Source: Vibrio astriarenae (GTDB taxonomy: Bacteria > Pseudomonadota > Gammaproteobacteria > Enterobacterales > Vibrionaceae). From it: a DNA stretch of 64,000 bases. The notes beneath the pieces are model-generated. The model was not told the DNA's origin. It ran no database searches and was given only the letters and a program-made list of their open reading frames with translations. Positions 38,229-47,916 of the stretch are shown piece after piece. Within the stretch, counting starts at the first letter, position 1. Each line of letters starts with the position of its first letter. The stretch covers positions 2,976,001-3,040,000 of the forward strand of contig NZ_CP047475.1 in the NCBI RefSeq assembly GCF_010587385.1. Direction: 5' to 3'. The position numbers and the translations under genes are program-made.

Positions 38229-39368
38229 CTATATCACTACCAGCTCTGCGTTTAACGCACCGGCGGTATTCAGCGCTTGTAAAATTGCCATCACATCATC
38301 CGGTGACGCGCCAAGACTGTTAACGGCATTGACGATCGTCTCTAGCTCCACACCTTCCGGCCAGATAAACATCGGATTGCGCTCTTGGGTAATATCGATG
38401 TCTGTTTCAGGCACGATGGCGGTATTGCCCCCGGCAAACGCATTTGGCTGGCTCACGTTAAACGATTCACCAATGGTCACGGTTAAGTTGCCATGGCTTA
38501 CGGCAGCACGGCCTATTTGAACACCTTGCCCCACCACTACAGTGCCAGTTCGAGTGTTAAATACCACGCGCGCACGCTGGCGACCAATATCGACTTTCAT
38601 CTCTTCAAGCATCGACATGAAAACGACACGCTGCTCGAGATCTTCTGGCGCTTGTAGCTCAATGCGACCATGGCTAACGGCAACTGCAGTATCAGGGCCA
38701 AACATCTCATCAACGGTGCGAGAAATGTTTCTTGCCGTGGTGAAGTTAGGTTGTAGTAGATTGAGAGTGACGATTGGCTTGGATACAAAATCCGATGGGA
38801 TCTCACGCTCAATGATGGCGCCTGAAGGAATGCGGCCACTGGTTGGCACATTAACTGTGATACTCGAACCCGTGCGGCCTTCGGCTTTAATACCACCCAC
38901 CACTAAGTTGCCTTGTCCGACCGCATAGACCTGACCGTCAATCGCACGCAGTGGTGTCATCAACAGCGAGCCGCCACGCAGACTTTTCGCGTCACCAATC
39001 GAAGACACGGTAATGTCGATAGTCTGGCCTTTGCCAGCCATAGGTGGAATAGAAGCGTGAACACTTACCGCTGCCACGTTACGCAGCTTCGGGTCGATAT
39101 TGTCATCCAGCTGCAAGCCAAACTGGCGCAACATATTGGTGACCGACTGACTGGTAAACTTCACTTGGTTACGGTCACCGGTGCCATCCAAACCAACCAC
39201 TAGGCCGTAGCCTACCAGTTGGTTCTCACGCAGCCCTTGAATATCCACCAAATCAATCAAGTGACGTTCACTTGCTGAAAATGACTCGTTCGCTTTCACT
39301 TGTTGAGTGAAGATGATAAATACAGTGACAAGAAAGAGGCTTAGTACAGCCATAATTTTATTAATCAT
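38229..39368 (-). CDS. flgI: Lateral P-ring protein FlgI
   Basis: A 379-residue periplasmic P-ring subunit with a signal peptide (about 26 residues, ending QQVKANES). The conserved [25 protein letters not shown] lies near residue 42, and [15 protein letters not shown] in the middle. It surrounds the rod in the peptidoglycan. It follows flgH by 9 bases. Confidence 0.96.
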   Translation of the reverse strand: MINKIMAVLSLFLVTVFIIFTQQVKANESFSASERHLIDLVDIQGLRENQLVGYGLVVGLDGTGDRNQVKFTSQSVTNMLRQFGLQLDDNIDPKLRNVAAVSVHASIPPMAGKGQTIDITVSSIGDAKSLRGGSLLMTPLRAIDGQVYAVGQGNLVVGGIKAEGRTGSSITVNVPTSGRIPSGAIIEREIPSDFVSKPIVTLNLLQPNFTTARNISRTVDEMFGPDTAVAVSHGRIELQAPEDLEQRVVFMSMLEEMKVDIGRQRARVVFNTRTGTVVVGQGVQIGRAAVSHGNLTVTIGESFNVSQPNAFAGGNTAIVPETDIDITQERNPMFIWPEGVELETIVNAVNSLGASPDDVMAILQALNTAGALNAELVVI

Positions 39369-39377
39369 TGTGGCCTC

Positions 39378-40055
39378 TTACAGTGGAAAGAGTGGGTTAA
39401 CAAACAACTTAGTCAACCAACCCGCTTCGTTAGCATCGGCTAAGATGCCACTTTGTGAATAGGTAATGCGCGCATCACCCACTCGCTGAGAGGAAATTTC
39501 GTTGCCGTTATTGATGTCATCGACACGCACCAAGCCATTAAGACGAATGAACTCATCGCCTTGATTCAAGCGCAGCCACTTCTCACCTTTGATTCTCAAG
39601 ACACCGTTCGGTAGCACTTCATGAACCATGACCGTAATCGAACCACTCAAAGAGTTGCGCTGAGAGCTGGCAGAGCCACCGTTGAAGTCGCGGTCGCCCG
39701 ACAGATTACCAGAGCCACTCCCTGCGCGACTTCCAGTGTCATAACCACCCGAGATCCCCGCTGAAGAGCTCTTACCGAAGTTGGTGTTCGCTTGCTTACT
39801 TGAGCGCGTATCTTCATCGAGTGATACCGTCAAGATATCCCCCACGCGATAAGCTCGTCGGTCTTGGAACAGCGTCCAGATATAGTCATCACGATAAACT
39901 GAGCCTGAGCTTGCTGCTGGCAGAGAATAGTCTAGAGCCGGTGGTGCATAGACATCGTCATCGGGTGCTGGTCGGTCTTCAATCAGCGGCGTACTGTTCG
40001 AGACACAGCCTGCTAACACGAAAACACTACACAACAGTGTTAGCCATCTTTGCAT
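39378..40055 (-). CDS. flgH: Lateral L-ring lipoprotein FlgH
   Basis: A 225-residue lipoprotein (VFVLAGCVS, lipidated Cys17) that forms the L ring in the outer membrane. The family core is RAYRVGDILTVSLDEDTRSSK, and the C-terminal segment EISSQRVGDARITYS ends before the FVNPLFPL tail. A Gly/Ser-rich insert is visible near residues 95-130. Confidence 0.95.
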   Translation of the reverse strand: MQRWLTLLCSVFVLAGCVSNSTPLIEDRPAPDDDVYAPPALDYSLPAASSGSVYRDDYIWTLFQDRRAYRVGDILTVSLDEDTRSSKQANTNFGKSSSAGISGGYDTGSRAGSGSGNLSGDRDFNGGSASSQRNSLSGSITVMVHEVLPNGVLRIKGEKWLRLNQGDEFIRLNGLVRVDDINNGNEISSQRVGDARITYSQSGILADANEAGWLTKLFVNPLFPL

Positions 40056-40075
40056 GAGTGCTACCTTCCTAGTGC

Positions 40076-40861
40076 TTAGAGAACTTGGTTAACGTACTGA
40101 AGCATTTCATCCGAAGACGATAGCGCTTTTGCGTTCATTTCATAGCCGCGCTGAGTGGTGATCATATCCACCATCTCTTCCACAACCTGAACGTTTGAGC
40201 CTTCAAGAACGCCCTGCTTTAGCTGACCAAATGCACCCTCACCTGCGATACCATCAATAGGCTCACCACTTGATGCCGTTTGGCGGTACATATTGCCACC
40301 CAGCGCTTCAAGGCCGGCTGGATTAATAAAGTTAGCCAGTGTAATTTGGCCAATATCAACCGGAATATCGTTGTTGGCCACTTTCGCAGTCACTGTGCCG
40401 TCGTTACCAATCGTGATGGTTTCTGCGTCATCGGGTACCTGAATGTTCTGCGCAAGCGGTAGGCCTTGTGCCGTCACCACCATGCCTTCTGAGTTCAAAT
40501 GGAACTGACCGTTACGTGTGTAAGCAAGCTCACCATCGGCTGTCTCAAGCTCAAAGAAGCCTTGACCATCAATAGCGACATCGAGACTTTGGTTTGTGGT
40601 TTGGTACATACCTTCAGTGAAGACTTTTTGCGTACCAACAACACGCACACCCGAGCCCAACTGAATACCACTTGGCAGTTCGTTCACTTCATCAACCATC
40701 GCGCCAGGCTGGCGTTGGATCTGATAGAACAAGTCTTCAAATGCCACGCGGTCGCGCTTGTAGCCAACAGTGTTTACGTTAGCCAGGTTGTTGGAAATGG
40801 TCGCCATTTTTGCATCTTGAGCGGCAAGACCGGTTTTACTAATCCATAGTGCTGCGTTCAT
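40076..40861 (-). CDS. flgG: Lateral distal rod protein FlgG
   Basis: A 261-residue distal rod protein, standard length. It starts NAALWISKTGLAAQDAKMAT, has NNLANVNTVGYKRDRVAFED and ends in EEMVDMITTQRGYEMNAKAL. It lies between flgF and flgH with the usual order. Confidence 0.96.
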   Translation of the reverse strand: MNAALWISKTGLAAQDAKMATISNNLANVNTVGYKRDRVAFEDLFYQIQRQPGAMVDEVNELPSGIQLGSGVRVVGTQKVFTEGMYQTTNQSLDVAIDGQGFFELETADGELAYTRNGQFHLNSEGMVVTAQGLPLAQNIQVPDDAETITIGNDGTVTAKVANNDIPVDIGQITLANFINPAGLEALGGNMYRQTASSGEPIDGIAGEGAFGQLKQGVLEGSNVQVVEEMVDMITTQRGYEMNAKALSSSDEMLQYVNQVL

Positions 40862-40872
40862 TTATCTTTCCT

Positions 40873-41604
40873 CTACGCGCGAAGCAGGCGATTACCTGCC
40901 TCAGCAATTTTTTCTGCGGTTTGCATCATTTTCAGTTGCATTTCAAAGTTGCGGCTAAGCTGCATTGACGCCACCATCTCCTCGACAGCAACAACATTAC
41001 TCTGCTCTAAAAAGCCAGAAACCATCATTACTTCACCATCTTCCGCTGGTGCAAACGGCTCTTGACTACCGAACAGACCCGTTTCGAGTTTCTGAAGCTC
41101 AGCAACGTCAGGGTTCACCAGTTTCACCTGGCCGATATCAATCGCGATCTCTTCACCCTCCGGCACAATGCTGATGGTGCCGTTATCGCCAAACTCAATT
41201 GAACTGAATAGCGGGACGTTAATAGGGGCGTCATCATTGCCAAGCAGCGGCATATCATTAATTGATAGGTCACCCTCTGGGTCGCGTTCTACATTACCCG
41301 CGCGGGTATAGACTTGCTCACCGTCAGGTGTCTGCACAGCAAAAAAACCGTCACCACGAATCGCTAAATCAAGCGATCGGTCGGTTTGTTGCAGCGCTGC
41401 TGGGTCGAAGCGAGTACCGCTGGTTTGTGGCTGCACGAGCGCACGAGTGTCATACGCGGCACCTTGTACGGCGTAAGACTGAGCACGCTCCATATCTGCA
41501 CGAAAGCCATGCGTATTGATGTTCGCAAGGTTGTTAGTCGTGATTTGCTGCGCGGTAAACACCCGTGAGGCACCCGATGCAGCGGTATAAACCATCTTAT
41601 CCAT
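40873..41604 (-). CDS. flgF: Lateral proximal rod protein FlgF
   Basis: A 243-residue rod protein of the FlgF/FlgG family, starting with DKMVYTAASGASRVFTAQQI and ending VVAVEEMVASMQLSRNFEMQ. Order after flgE and before flgG fixes it as FlgF. Confidence 0.94.
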   Translation of the reverse strand: MDKMVYTAASGASRVFTAQQITTNNLANINTHGFRADMERAQSYAVQGAAYDTRALVQPQTSGTRFDPAALQQTDRSLDLAIRGDGFFAVQTPDGEQVYTRAGNVERDPEGDLSINDMPLLGNDDAPINVPLFSSIEFGDNGTISIVPEGEEIAIDIGQVKLVNPDVAELQKLETGLFGSQEPFAPAEDGEVMMVSGFLEQSNVVAVEEMVASMQLSRNFEMQLKMMQTAEKIAEAGNRLLRA

Positions 41605-41615
41605 CTAGCGTGCGC

Positions 41616-42806
41616 CTACAGGTTGAAGAGTACTTGAGTCAGCGTTTGCTGAGTTGATAGAGACTGTGCGTTTGCTTGATAGTTGCGCTGCGCTGTCATC
41701 AAGCCCACTAGCTCACCAGTTAGGTCAACGTTTGACTCTTCAAGGTAGCCTGCACTCAATGCACCAAGTGTACCTGTACCAGGGGCTCCAACTAGAGGTT
41801 GGCCCGATGCTTGAGTCGCACTCCATGCTGTGTTTCCTACTTGAACCAAACCACCGCTATTTGGGAAATCAGCGAGTACTACCTGGCCCTGCATCATTCG
41901 CTCACCATTGCTGTAGTTTGCAAATAGGAAGCCGTCTTCATCGATGGTGACACCTGTCAACTCACCCGCAGTGTGGCCATCTGAACGGTTAGTAGAAACC
42001 GCAAAGTCGCTGCCGTATTGGGTTGTGCCACTCATCGCAATATCAAATTCCATTGCAGAGGCACCATTTTCTGGGTTGAAGCTAATACCAACATTACCTG
42101 TTGGAGCCGTTAGATTACCCTCTGTGTCAAAGGTCATCGTTGTGGTTTCATCCAGAACGTCACCGTTCATGGTGTAGTGTACTTCCCACTCGTTCTCATC
42201 GGTTTTCACAAAGTACTGAGTCAGCGTGTGCTCATTACCTAGAGAGTCATAAACGGTCGTCGTGTAAGACGAGTTGTAGCTGTCGTTGTTTTCAGGATCA
42301 AACTCATTCTCGTCCGTATCAATCACTGACGCGCCAGCATCAAGGTTGGCGGCAAAATCGACTTTGTCAGTCGCTTTGGCTGGAACAGAGCCTGTCTTCA
42401 CTTGCAGATCAGACACCACACCTGTCATCACATTACCATTAGCATCAACGTTGTAGCCTTGTAGACGATCACCATTGTTGTTCACAATGAAGTTGTCTTT
42501 ATCTTGATGGAACATACCCGCACGCGTGTATGACGTCGTACCGTCTGAACCTTCTAGAACAAAGAAACCATTGCCACCAATTGCTAAGTCCATAGAGCGA
42601 CCTGTCATGACCATGTTTGCGCCATTAAAGCTTTGTGATACCGTCGACATTTCAACACCACCACCCATGCCGCCATTCATTACGGCTGCAAACTCGGCGC
42701 GTGAAGACTTGTAACCCACCGTTGAAACGTTGGCGATGTTGTTACTGATTGTGTTTAGCTCTTGAGAAGTGGAATTTAGACCACTCATTGCAATGTTGAA
42801 GCTCAT
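41616..42806 (-). CDS. flgE: Lateral flagellar hook protein FlgE
   Basis: A 396-residue hook subunit. The N-terminal FNIAMSGLNSTSQELNTISN and NNIANVSTVGYKSSRAEFA are typical of axial proteins. Central domains carry repeated beta structure, and the C-terminus is DLTGELVGLMTAQRNYQANA. It depends on the FlgD cap encoded just upstream. Confidence 0.95.
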   Translation of the reverse strand: MSFNIAMSGLNSTSQELNTISNNIANVSTVGYKSSRAEFAAVMNGGMGGGVEMSTVSQSFNGANMVMTGRSMDLAIGGNGFFVLEGSDGTTSYTRAGMFHQDKDNFIVNNNGDRLQGYNVDANGNVMTGVVSDLQVKTGSVPAKATDKVDFAANLDAGASVIDTDENEFDPENNDSYNSSYTTTVYDSLGNEHTLTQYFVKTDENEWEVHYTMNGDVLDETTTMTFDTEGNLTAPTGNVGISFNPENGASAMEFDIAMSGTTQYGSDFAVSTNRSDGHTAGELTGVTIDEDGFLFANYSNGERMMQGQVVLADFPNSGGLVQVGNTAWSATQASGQPLVGAPGTGTLGALSAGYLEESNVDLTGELVGLMTAQRNYQANAQSLSTQQTLTQVLFNL

Positions 42807-42863
42807 TCTATTGATTCCTAAATATCTAATTTCATGTCTATAACTCGCATAAAGCCCTATGGC

Positions 42864-43574
42864 TTACTTTCTCGCGAGACGACTCATAAACGGAGAAACA
42901 GATGGCGTGTCATCACTAACCTCAAGATCGCCATACTGAGTAACTTGGAAAAACGGCACGTAACCAACACCAGAGATAAGAAACTCCGGTGAACCACCAC
43001 CTGGTGGGATACGCATTTTTTCGATAACGCCATCGAGCATAAGCTCTGGTGAATATGAAGAATCATCAGTCACCACTGATAATTGATATTGACCATCCGG
43101 CAAACCGAGTGCTTTAGGGTCAAGAACAAAGTCCACTTCCCCTTCTTTGTGAGCACCCAGCTCGATGGTTTCTACCAGCTGATCAGCATCATCACGAATT
43201 TCAATGTTGAGGCTCTCGACAGCACTGGTTAGGTCAATTACACCTTTATGAGTCTCGCCATCAAACTCGACTTCATCGGTAGAAACACGCACCTCTTGGC
43301 CTACCATACCTGCTGTGGTTAGTACCTGAATGTTATCGAGCAGTACCATCTGGTTGGTCACTGTCGAGTTCATGTTTTGCATGGTCTCAACCTGCGTCAT
43401 CTGCGCCAATTGAGTCATGAACTGAGTGGTATCTAGTGGGTCCAATGGTGTTTGGTTTTGGATTTGCGCAATCATCAGCGTTAGGAACGTGTTGTCCTGA
43501 CCGCCATTAGAGGCGATTTGCCCATCGTGACCAGCTGAAGCGTTGGCATTGTCATCTGACATTACTGCTAGCAT
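42864..43574 (-). CDS. flgD: Lateral hook cap protein FlgD
   Basis: A 236-residue hook-assembly scaffold. The N-terminal region NTFLTLMIAQIQNQTPLDPL (residues 28-47) is the FlgD signature. FLN-like and Ig-like domains follow. It is exported first and caps the growing hook. Confidence 0.94.
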   Translation of the reverse strand: MLAVMSDDNANASAGHDGQIASNGGQDNTFLTLMIAQIQNQTPLDPLDTTQFMTQLAQMTQVETMQNMNSTVTNQMVLLDNIQVLTTAGMVGQEVRVSTDEVEFDGETHKGVIDLTSAVESLNIEIRDDADQLVETIELGAHKEGEVDFVLDPKALGLPDGQYQLSVVTDDSSYSPELMLDGVIEKMRIPPGGGSPEFLISGVGYVPFFQVTQYGDLEVSDDTPSVSPFMSRLARK

Positions 43575-43584
43575 GATTTATTCC

Positions 43585-44019
43585 CTACTGACCAAGTTTA
43601 AGAAGGCCCTGCTGCATGCTGCGCGTGCGGCTTAGGACATCAACATTCGTTTCGAAACTGCGTGATGCTGACATCATGTCAGCCATCTCATGCACCACAT
43701 CGACATTCGGGTAGAACACATAGCCATCGGCGTCAGCTATTGGGTTGCCCGGCTCATAACGCTTATCAAGTGGGCTATCGGTGTTCACAACATCCAACAC
43801 CTGCACTCGAGCACCGGACGTTGGATTCGTTGGTCCAAAAAGAGATTGCTGATGCTGCTCATAAACCGTTGCAAACACCGGCTTACGGGCGCGATACGTA
43901 TCCGCTTCCGTCGTTGAGCCAGAGTTCGCATTTGCTAAGTTACTCGCGATGGTGTTGAGGCGCGTCGTTTGCGCCGTCATCGCTGAGCCAGTGATCTGAT
44001 AAATATCTGCAAAAGACAT
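43585..44019 (-). CDS. flgC: Lateral proximal rod protein FlgC
   Basis: A 144-residue rod protein. It has DIYQITGSAMTAQTTRLNTI at the N-terminus, NLANANS, and YPNVDVVHEMADMMSASRSF near the C-terminus. It follows flgB by three bases. Confidence 0.95.
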   Translation of the reverse strand: MSFADIYQITGSAMTAQTTRLNTIASNLANANSGSTTEADTYRARKPVFATVYEQHQQSLFGPTNPTSGARVQVLDVVNTDSPLDKRYEPGNPIADADGYVFYPNVDVVHEMADMMSASRSFETNVDVLSRTRSMQQGLLKLGQ

Positions 44020-44022
44020 AAA

Positions 44023-44388
44023 TTACTGCCCTGTTATGGCTGTCGACAGCCCTTTAAACTTCATATTGAGAAAGGTCAAACTGGTTTCAAAATCCATTGA
44101 ATTCTGAGCAAACATCGCCTGCTCAACACCCAACTCAACGGTGTTACCATCGATGGCGTTGTTGTATGGATTGCGATATTTCAGCTGCTGCGCAGACAAA
44201 CCCACGGATTGACCTGATTGGACACGACTTTCCACTTCTGCCAGTGCAGCTTGAAAATCATAGTCACGCGCTTTAAATCCAGGGGTATCGACATTAGCCA
44301 AATTACCTGCGATAACCTTTGAGCGCTCCGCACGCAGATTTAACGCGTGAGGATGTACGCCAAGTGCACTATCAAAACTGATTGTCAT
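44023..44388 (-). CDS. flgB: Lateral proximal rod protein FlgB
   Basis: A 121-residue rod protein, first in the flgB-to-flgL operon. It has RAERSKVIAGNLANVDTPGF and ends EQAMFAQNSMDFETSLTFLN. A sigma-54-like promoter lies 43-58 bases upstream. It diverges from flgA. Confidence 0.94.
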   Translation of the reverse strand: MTISFDSALGVHPHALNLRAERSKVIAGNLANVDTPGFKARDYDFQAALAEVESRVQSGQSVGLSAQQLKYRNPYNNAIDGNTVELGVEQAMFAQNSMDFETSLTFLNMKFKGLSTAITGQ

Positions 44389-44430
44389 TGAGTATCCTTG
44401 CCAATATTTTCTTGGTTAGGCGCAATACAT

Positions 44431-44446
44431 AACAAGATACGTGCCA
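44431..44446 (-). promoter_or_regulatory. Candidate sigma-54 promoter of the flgB operon
   Basis: On the minus strand TGGCAC-GTATC-TTGTT matches the -24 element fully, but the -12 element has GT instead of GC. Position, about 45 bases before flgB, and the presence of the LafK activator in this cluster support it. Confidence 0.5.
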
Positions 44447-44580
44447 AAATTTAAATTACTGATTTTAAAGAGATTAACTCGGGTGGATAAGCTAATGGGA
44501 AGCACCATTTCCGCCCCAAGAGGAAGTAACAACGGAAGCAGGAAAAGAACATTCATGAGAGAGAAGAGAGTGTTGTAGCG

Positions 44581-45312
44581 ATGAGAAATAAACGATTGTT
44601 GGTGAGCGCCTTTATGCTTGTTTTTGTCAGTCCGTTCACCTTGGCGAAGAGTGATATAGACACCACAAAGAACGAGAAAATATCACAGGTGCTAAAAGGT
44701 GATGTGATGCGTCAGGTCGAGCATATGACGAAACGAAATCAGTGGACTCTATCAAAACAAACGCTCTCCACCACGCTCCCCTCTGGGAGCCATCGATTGA
44801 GCTGCGAGCAACCACTTACAGTAGAAAGACGCGATAAACGTCGCCTTCCAGCAGGCAATCTTCGCTATCGTGTCAATTGCCCAGACGACGAGGGTTGGTC
44901 TATACAAGCGCAAGCTTATTTTGATGCCTCTGTGCCTGTCGTCTACGCAAAACAGACCATTGCTAAAGATAAGGTATTGTTCAGTGATGATATTGAGATA
45001 AGAAGCATGTCTCTGGCTCGCATGAATCGAGATTTTGTTTCCCAACCTTCTCGCCTCATTGGCCAACGAGCTCAACGACAATTGCGCCAAGGAAAAGTGA
45101 TCGCTCCAGAGAGAGTCAGTGCCCCTTATGTCATTCATCGAGGCGAACAAGTGGTGATGATTGCTCAAGGGACAAACTTTTCGACTTCAACGGCGGGGGT
45201 AGCACTGGAAAGTGGCTATGAACGACAGCAAATTCGAGTTCGCAATACCAGTTCTGGAAACGTGATTAATGCCATCGTTATTGAGCCTGGCAAGGTAAAA
45301 AGTATCTTCTAA
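44581..45312 (+). CDS. flgA: Lateral P-ring chaperone FlgA
   Basis: A 243-residue periplasmic protein with a signal peptide of about 22 residues (ends PFTLAKSD) and C-terminal SAF domain (VVYAKQTIAKDKVLFSDDIE and RQGKVIAPERVSAPYVIHRG). FlgA assists P-ring assembly by FlgI. It heads the flgA-flgM-flgN direction opposite flgB. No sigma-54 box could be found in front of it. Confidence 0.92.
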   Translation: MRNKRLLVSAFMLVFVSPFTLAKSDIDTTKNEKISQVLKGDVMRQVEHMTKRNQWTLSKQTLSTTLPSGSHRLSCEQPLTVERRDKRRLPAGNLRYRVNCPDDEGWSIQAQAYFDASVPVVYAKQTIAKDKVLFSDDIEIRSMSLARMNRDFVSQPSRLIGQRAQRQLRQGKVIAPERVSAPYVIHRGEQVVMIAQGTNFSTSTAGVALESGYERQQIRVRNTSSGNVINAIVIEPGKVKSIF

Positions 45313-45393
45313 TTTGTCTGCGTCACTTTTTAAGCTCCCAATAAAGCGTGTCGTTATTAGATAGTGACCCAAACCAGTAAAGAGAAATCAACA

Positions 45394-45684
45394 ATGAAAA
45401 TTGGTCCAAACGCAAATCCAAACGTGCTTAAAGTGAATCCACCAGAAAGTAAGCCTGTTGAAAAAGCAACGGCAGATAAATCAGCTAAGGCAAATGTGAC
45501 ACCATTGGCCCAAGTAAGCCCGCAAGCTCAGCAACTTGAGTCCCTGCAGCAAGAGCTTAGCGCTCTACCTGATGTTGACCTAGAGCGTGTTAACCAAGTT
45601 CGTGCAGAATTAAAACAGGGCGACTTTAACGTTGACCTCAATGAGCTGGCTAGCGCTATCTTAAACACTCACCAACGTGACTAG
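45394..45684 (+). CDS. flgM: Lateral anti-sigma-28 factor FlgM
   Basis: A 96-residue FlgM. The C-terminal half (LQQELSALPDVDLERVNQVR, FNVDLNELASAILNTHQRD) is the sigma-28-binding helix set. The ATG at 45394 is chosen because AAGAGA lies 8 bases before and the family begins MKIG. An earlier in-frame GTG at 45364 adds ten residues. FlgM should hold LafS until the hook is complete, then be exported. Confidence 0.9.
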   Translation: MKIGPNANPNVLKVNPPESKPVEKATADKSAKANVTPLAQVSPQAQQLESLQQELSALPDVDLERVNQVRAELKQGDFNVDLNELASAILNTHQRD

Positions 45685-45686
45685 AG

Positions 45687-46130
45687 ATGGCGATGAATAG
45701 CGACAAAATAGCGGCCATCAAAGCTTTTATTCAAGCAGTAAACTTGGATGTTCAAGACTATCAGGCACTGCTAAAAGTTCTAAAAGCACAGCATACCATG
45801 CTGACAAAGCGTGATTCAGAACGCTTGGAACAGACCGCTGCACAATACCAAAAGTTTCTAGCAAAGCTGGAAGATAGGGCCGCTAAACGCAGCCAACTAC
45901 TGATGCGTATCGGTGTATCTTCTGATGCAAAAGGGGTTGAGAAGCTGATTGAGGCTTTGCCTGATAGCATCGCGAAACCTCTCACAAAAAACTGGATAAA
46001 ACTGCAAGAGTCGGTCTCTGAGTGCCAAGCTCAAAATGAGCGCAATGGCCATCTACTCTCTATGCAGCAAAGTATTTTGACTGAATTGACTCAATCATCT
46101 TCTGAGTCACAAATCTACGCGCCAGAATAA
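45687..46130 (+). CDS. flgN: Lateral FlgN-like export chaperone
   Basis: A 147-residue helical protein just after flgM, with the FlgN pattern (YQALLKVLKAQHTMLTKRDS). In the family it is the chaperone for FlgK and FlgL. It ends in a hairpin shared with the convergent fliJ. Confidence 0.82.
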   Translation: MAMNSDKIAAIKAFIQAVNLDVQDYQALLKVLKAQHTMLTKRDSERLEQTAAQYQKFLAKLEDRAAKRSQLLMRIGVSSDAKGVEKLIEALPDSIAKPLTKNWIKLQESVSECQAQNERNGHLLSMQQSILTELTQSSSESQIYAPE

Positions 46131-46149
46131 CCCCAGTCTTTACTGGGGT
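46130..46149. terminator. Hairpin between flgN and fliJ ends
   Basis: Stem CCCCAGT/ACTGGGG with a CTTT loop between two convergent genes. It overlaps the fliJ stop and has little T run on either side, so it is a weak terminator. Confidence 0.45.
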
Positions 46150-46589
46150 AGGCTTCCATTTAATCTGCGCTGAAAATATCGTTGTGCACCGATCTCATCA
46201 TTCAATCTCTGCTCTGTTCTCATTGCCTTGGAAAGTTCGATCTTACGGCGTTTATCCAACACAGTATCCAAACTCTTAACGCGAACATTCTGCTGTTGTA
46301 GATGTGATTGCAAACGGCGCTGCTCTGCTTGGGCGAGCGCAAAGTGCTGTTGTTGTAGCTTCTCTAAGTGTTGCAAATCATCACGCAGTTGATGTCGATT
46401 ACGCCAAGCCATTGCACTTTCGCCGTCGATCACTTGGCACTCATCATAAATAGACTTTAGCTGCTCAACATTTTGCTCGAAGCGTGCACTTTGCATCTGT
46501 TGTTTTTGCAGCTGCTGACCGATTTTTTCGAGCCTGTCTTGGTTCATATCTCGAAAGCGCTGCAATCCTTGTTTAGCGGCCATGACCAA
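46140..46589 (-). CDS. fliJ: Lateral FliJ, export apparatus stalk
   Basis: A 149-residue, Gln/Arg-rich coiled-coil protein. FliJ is the stalk inside the FliI hexamer. Identification rests on size, coiled-coil character and position after fliI (17-base overlap with its end). ATG at 46583 (MAAKQ) is an alternative start. Confidence 0.8.
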   Translation of the reverse strand: MVMAAKQGLQRFRDMNQDRLEKIGQQLQKQQMQSARFEQNVEQLKSIYDECQVIDGESAMAWRNRHQLRDDLQHLEKLQQQHFALAQAEQRRLQSHLQQQNVRVKSLDTVLDKRRKIELSKAMRTEQRLNDEIGAQRYFQRRLNGSLPQ

Positions 46590-47916
46590 TCTCTCCTATT
46601 AACTCAGCCAACTGCTGTTGTGATTTTCCAAAATCAGACGCTTCATCTTGAGCCTGCTGCAAAAAACTCATCAGCGCCGGATAGACTCGCACTGCGGTAT
46701 CCATCACCTCATCATTTCCGGGCTGATAGCCTCCTAATGGGATCAGCTCTTTGACTTCTTGGTAACGACTGTAAAGGTGCTTAAATTGCATCACGTTCTC
46801 TACCTGCGGCTTATCAACCACCAAAGGCATAGTACGTGAGATAGACTGTGCGATATCAATCGCAGGATAGTGTCCAGATTCGGCCAACTGACGGCTGAGA
46901 ACAATGTGGCCATCAAGTATGGCGCGAGCGCTATCAGCAATCGGGTCTTGTTGATCATCCCCTTCCGTTAACACCGTATAGATGGCGCTCATACTCCCTT
47001 CGGGGTGGTGACTATTGCCTGCTCGCTCGACAAGCTGAGGTAGCATGCTAAAAACAGAAGGTGGGTAACCTTTGGTGGCCGGTGGCTCACCAAGTGCCAA
47101 GCCGATTTCCCGCTGTGCCATCGCATAACGGGTTAATGAATCCATTAACAAGAGAACATCTTTACCTTGGTCTCGATAGTGCTCTGCAACGCGATGACAA
47201 AGTTGAGAAGCGCGCAAGCGCATCAGCGGTGATTCGTCGGCAGGAGAAGCAATTACAATAGCCTTGGCTAATCCCTCTTTACCCAAGGCGTGATCGATAA
47301 ATTCCTTCACCTCACGACCCCGTTCACCTATCAAACCCACCACTACGACATCGGCTTGAGTTTGACGTGTGATCATGCCAAGCAGCACACTCTTACCAAC
47401 ACCACTGCCAGCAAAAAGCCCCATACGTTGCCCTTTACCCATGGTCAGCATGCTGTTGATCGCTCTGACACCAACATCGAGAGGTTGGGTGATCGGTTGG
47501 CGCTTCATTGGGTTCACCGCTTGACCTTGTAAGCTAATTCGCTCACCAAGGCCCAGCGTTCCGAGATCATCAATCGGTTCACCCAAGCCATTAATCACTC
47601 GGCCGAACCAATCATCACTGATGTTTAGATGACACTCACCCTCGACTGGCCAAACTCTCGCACCTGAAAACAACCCTGTTGCAGGTCGGATCGGCATCAA
47701 GTAAGCAACGTCGTGATTAAAGCCCACTGTCTGAGCTTCAATCTTCTCACCCGACCCCGTTTCCACTAAACAGCGTTGGCCCGTTAACAGCCGACAACCA
47801 ACCGCCTCAAGCATCAAGCCTGTGACTTTAACAAGGCGACCCGTGACTTTCGCGACAGGGATCGCCTCTATTGAGGCCATTGCCTCTTGTAAGCGCTGGT
47901 CTATGGCACTGGTCAT
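46573..47916 (-). CDS. fliI: Lateral flagellar export ATPase FliI
   Basis: A 447-residue F1-beta-like ATPase. Walker A is GSGVGKSVL at 170-178, and VLLLMDSLTRYAMAQREI is the Walker B region. It drives unloading and export of flagellar substrates with FliH and FliJ. It overlaps the fliH stop and the fliJ start. Confidence 0.96.
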   Translation of the reverse strand: MTSAIDQRLQEAMASIEAIPVAKVTGRLVKVTGLMLEAVGCRLLTGQRCLVETGSGEKIEAQTVGFNHDVAYLMPIRPATGLFSGARVWPVEGECHLNISDDWFGRVINGLGEPIDDLGTLGLGERISLQGQAVNPMKRQPITQPLDVGVRAINSMLTMGKGQRMGLFAGSGVGKSVLLGMITRQTQADVVVVGLIGERGREVKEFIDHALGKEGLAKAIVIASPADESPLMRLRASQLCHRVAEHYRDQGKDVLLLMDSLTRYAMAQREIGLALGEPPATKGYPPSVFSMLPQLVERAGNSHHPEGSMSAIYTVLTEGDDQQDPIADSARAILDGHIVLSRQLAESGHYPAIDIAQSISRTMPLVVDKPQVENVMQFKHLYSRYQEVKELIPLGGYQPGNDEVMDTAVRVYPALMSFLQQAQDEASDFGKSQQQLAELIGEIGHGR

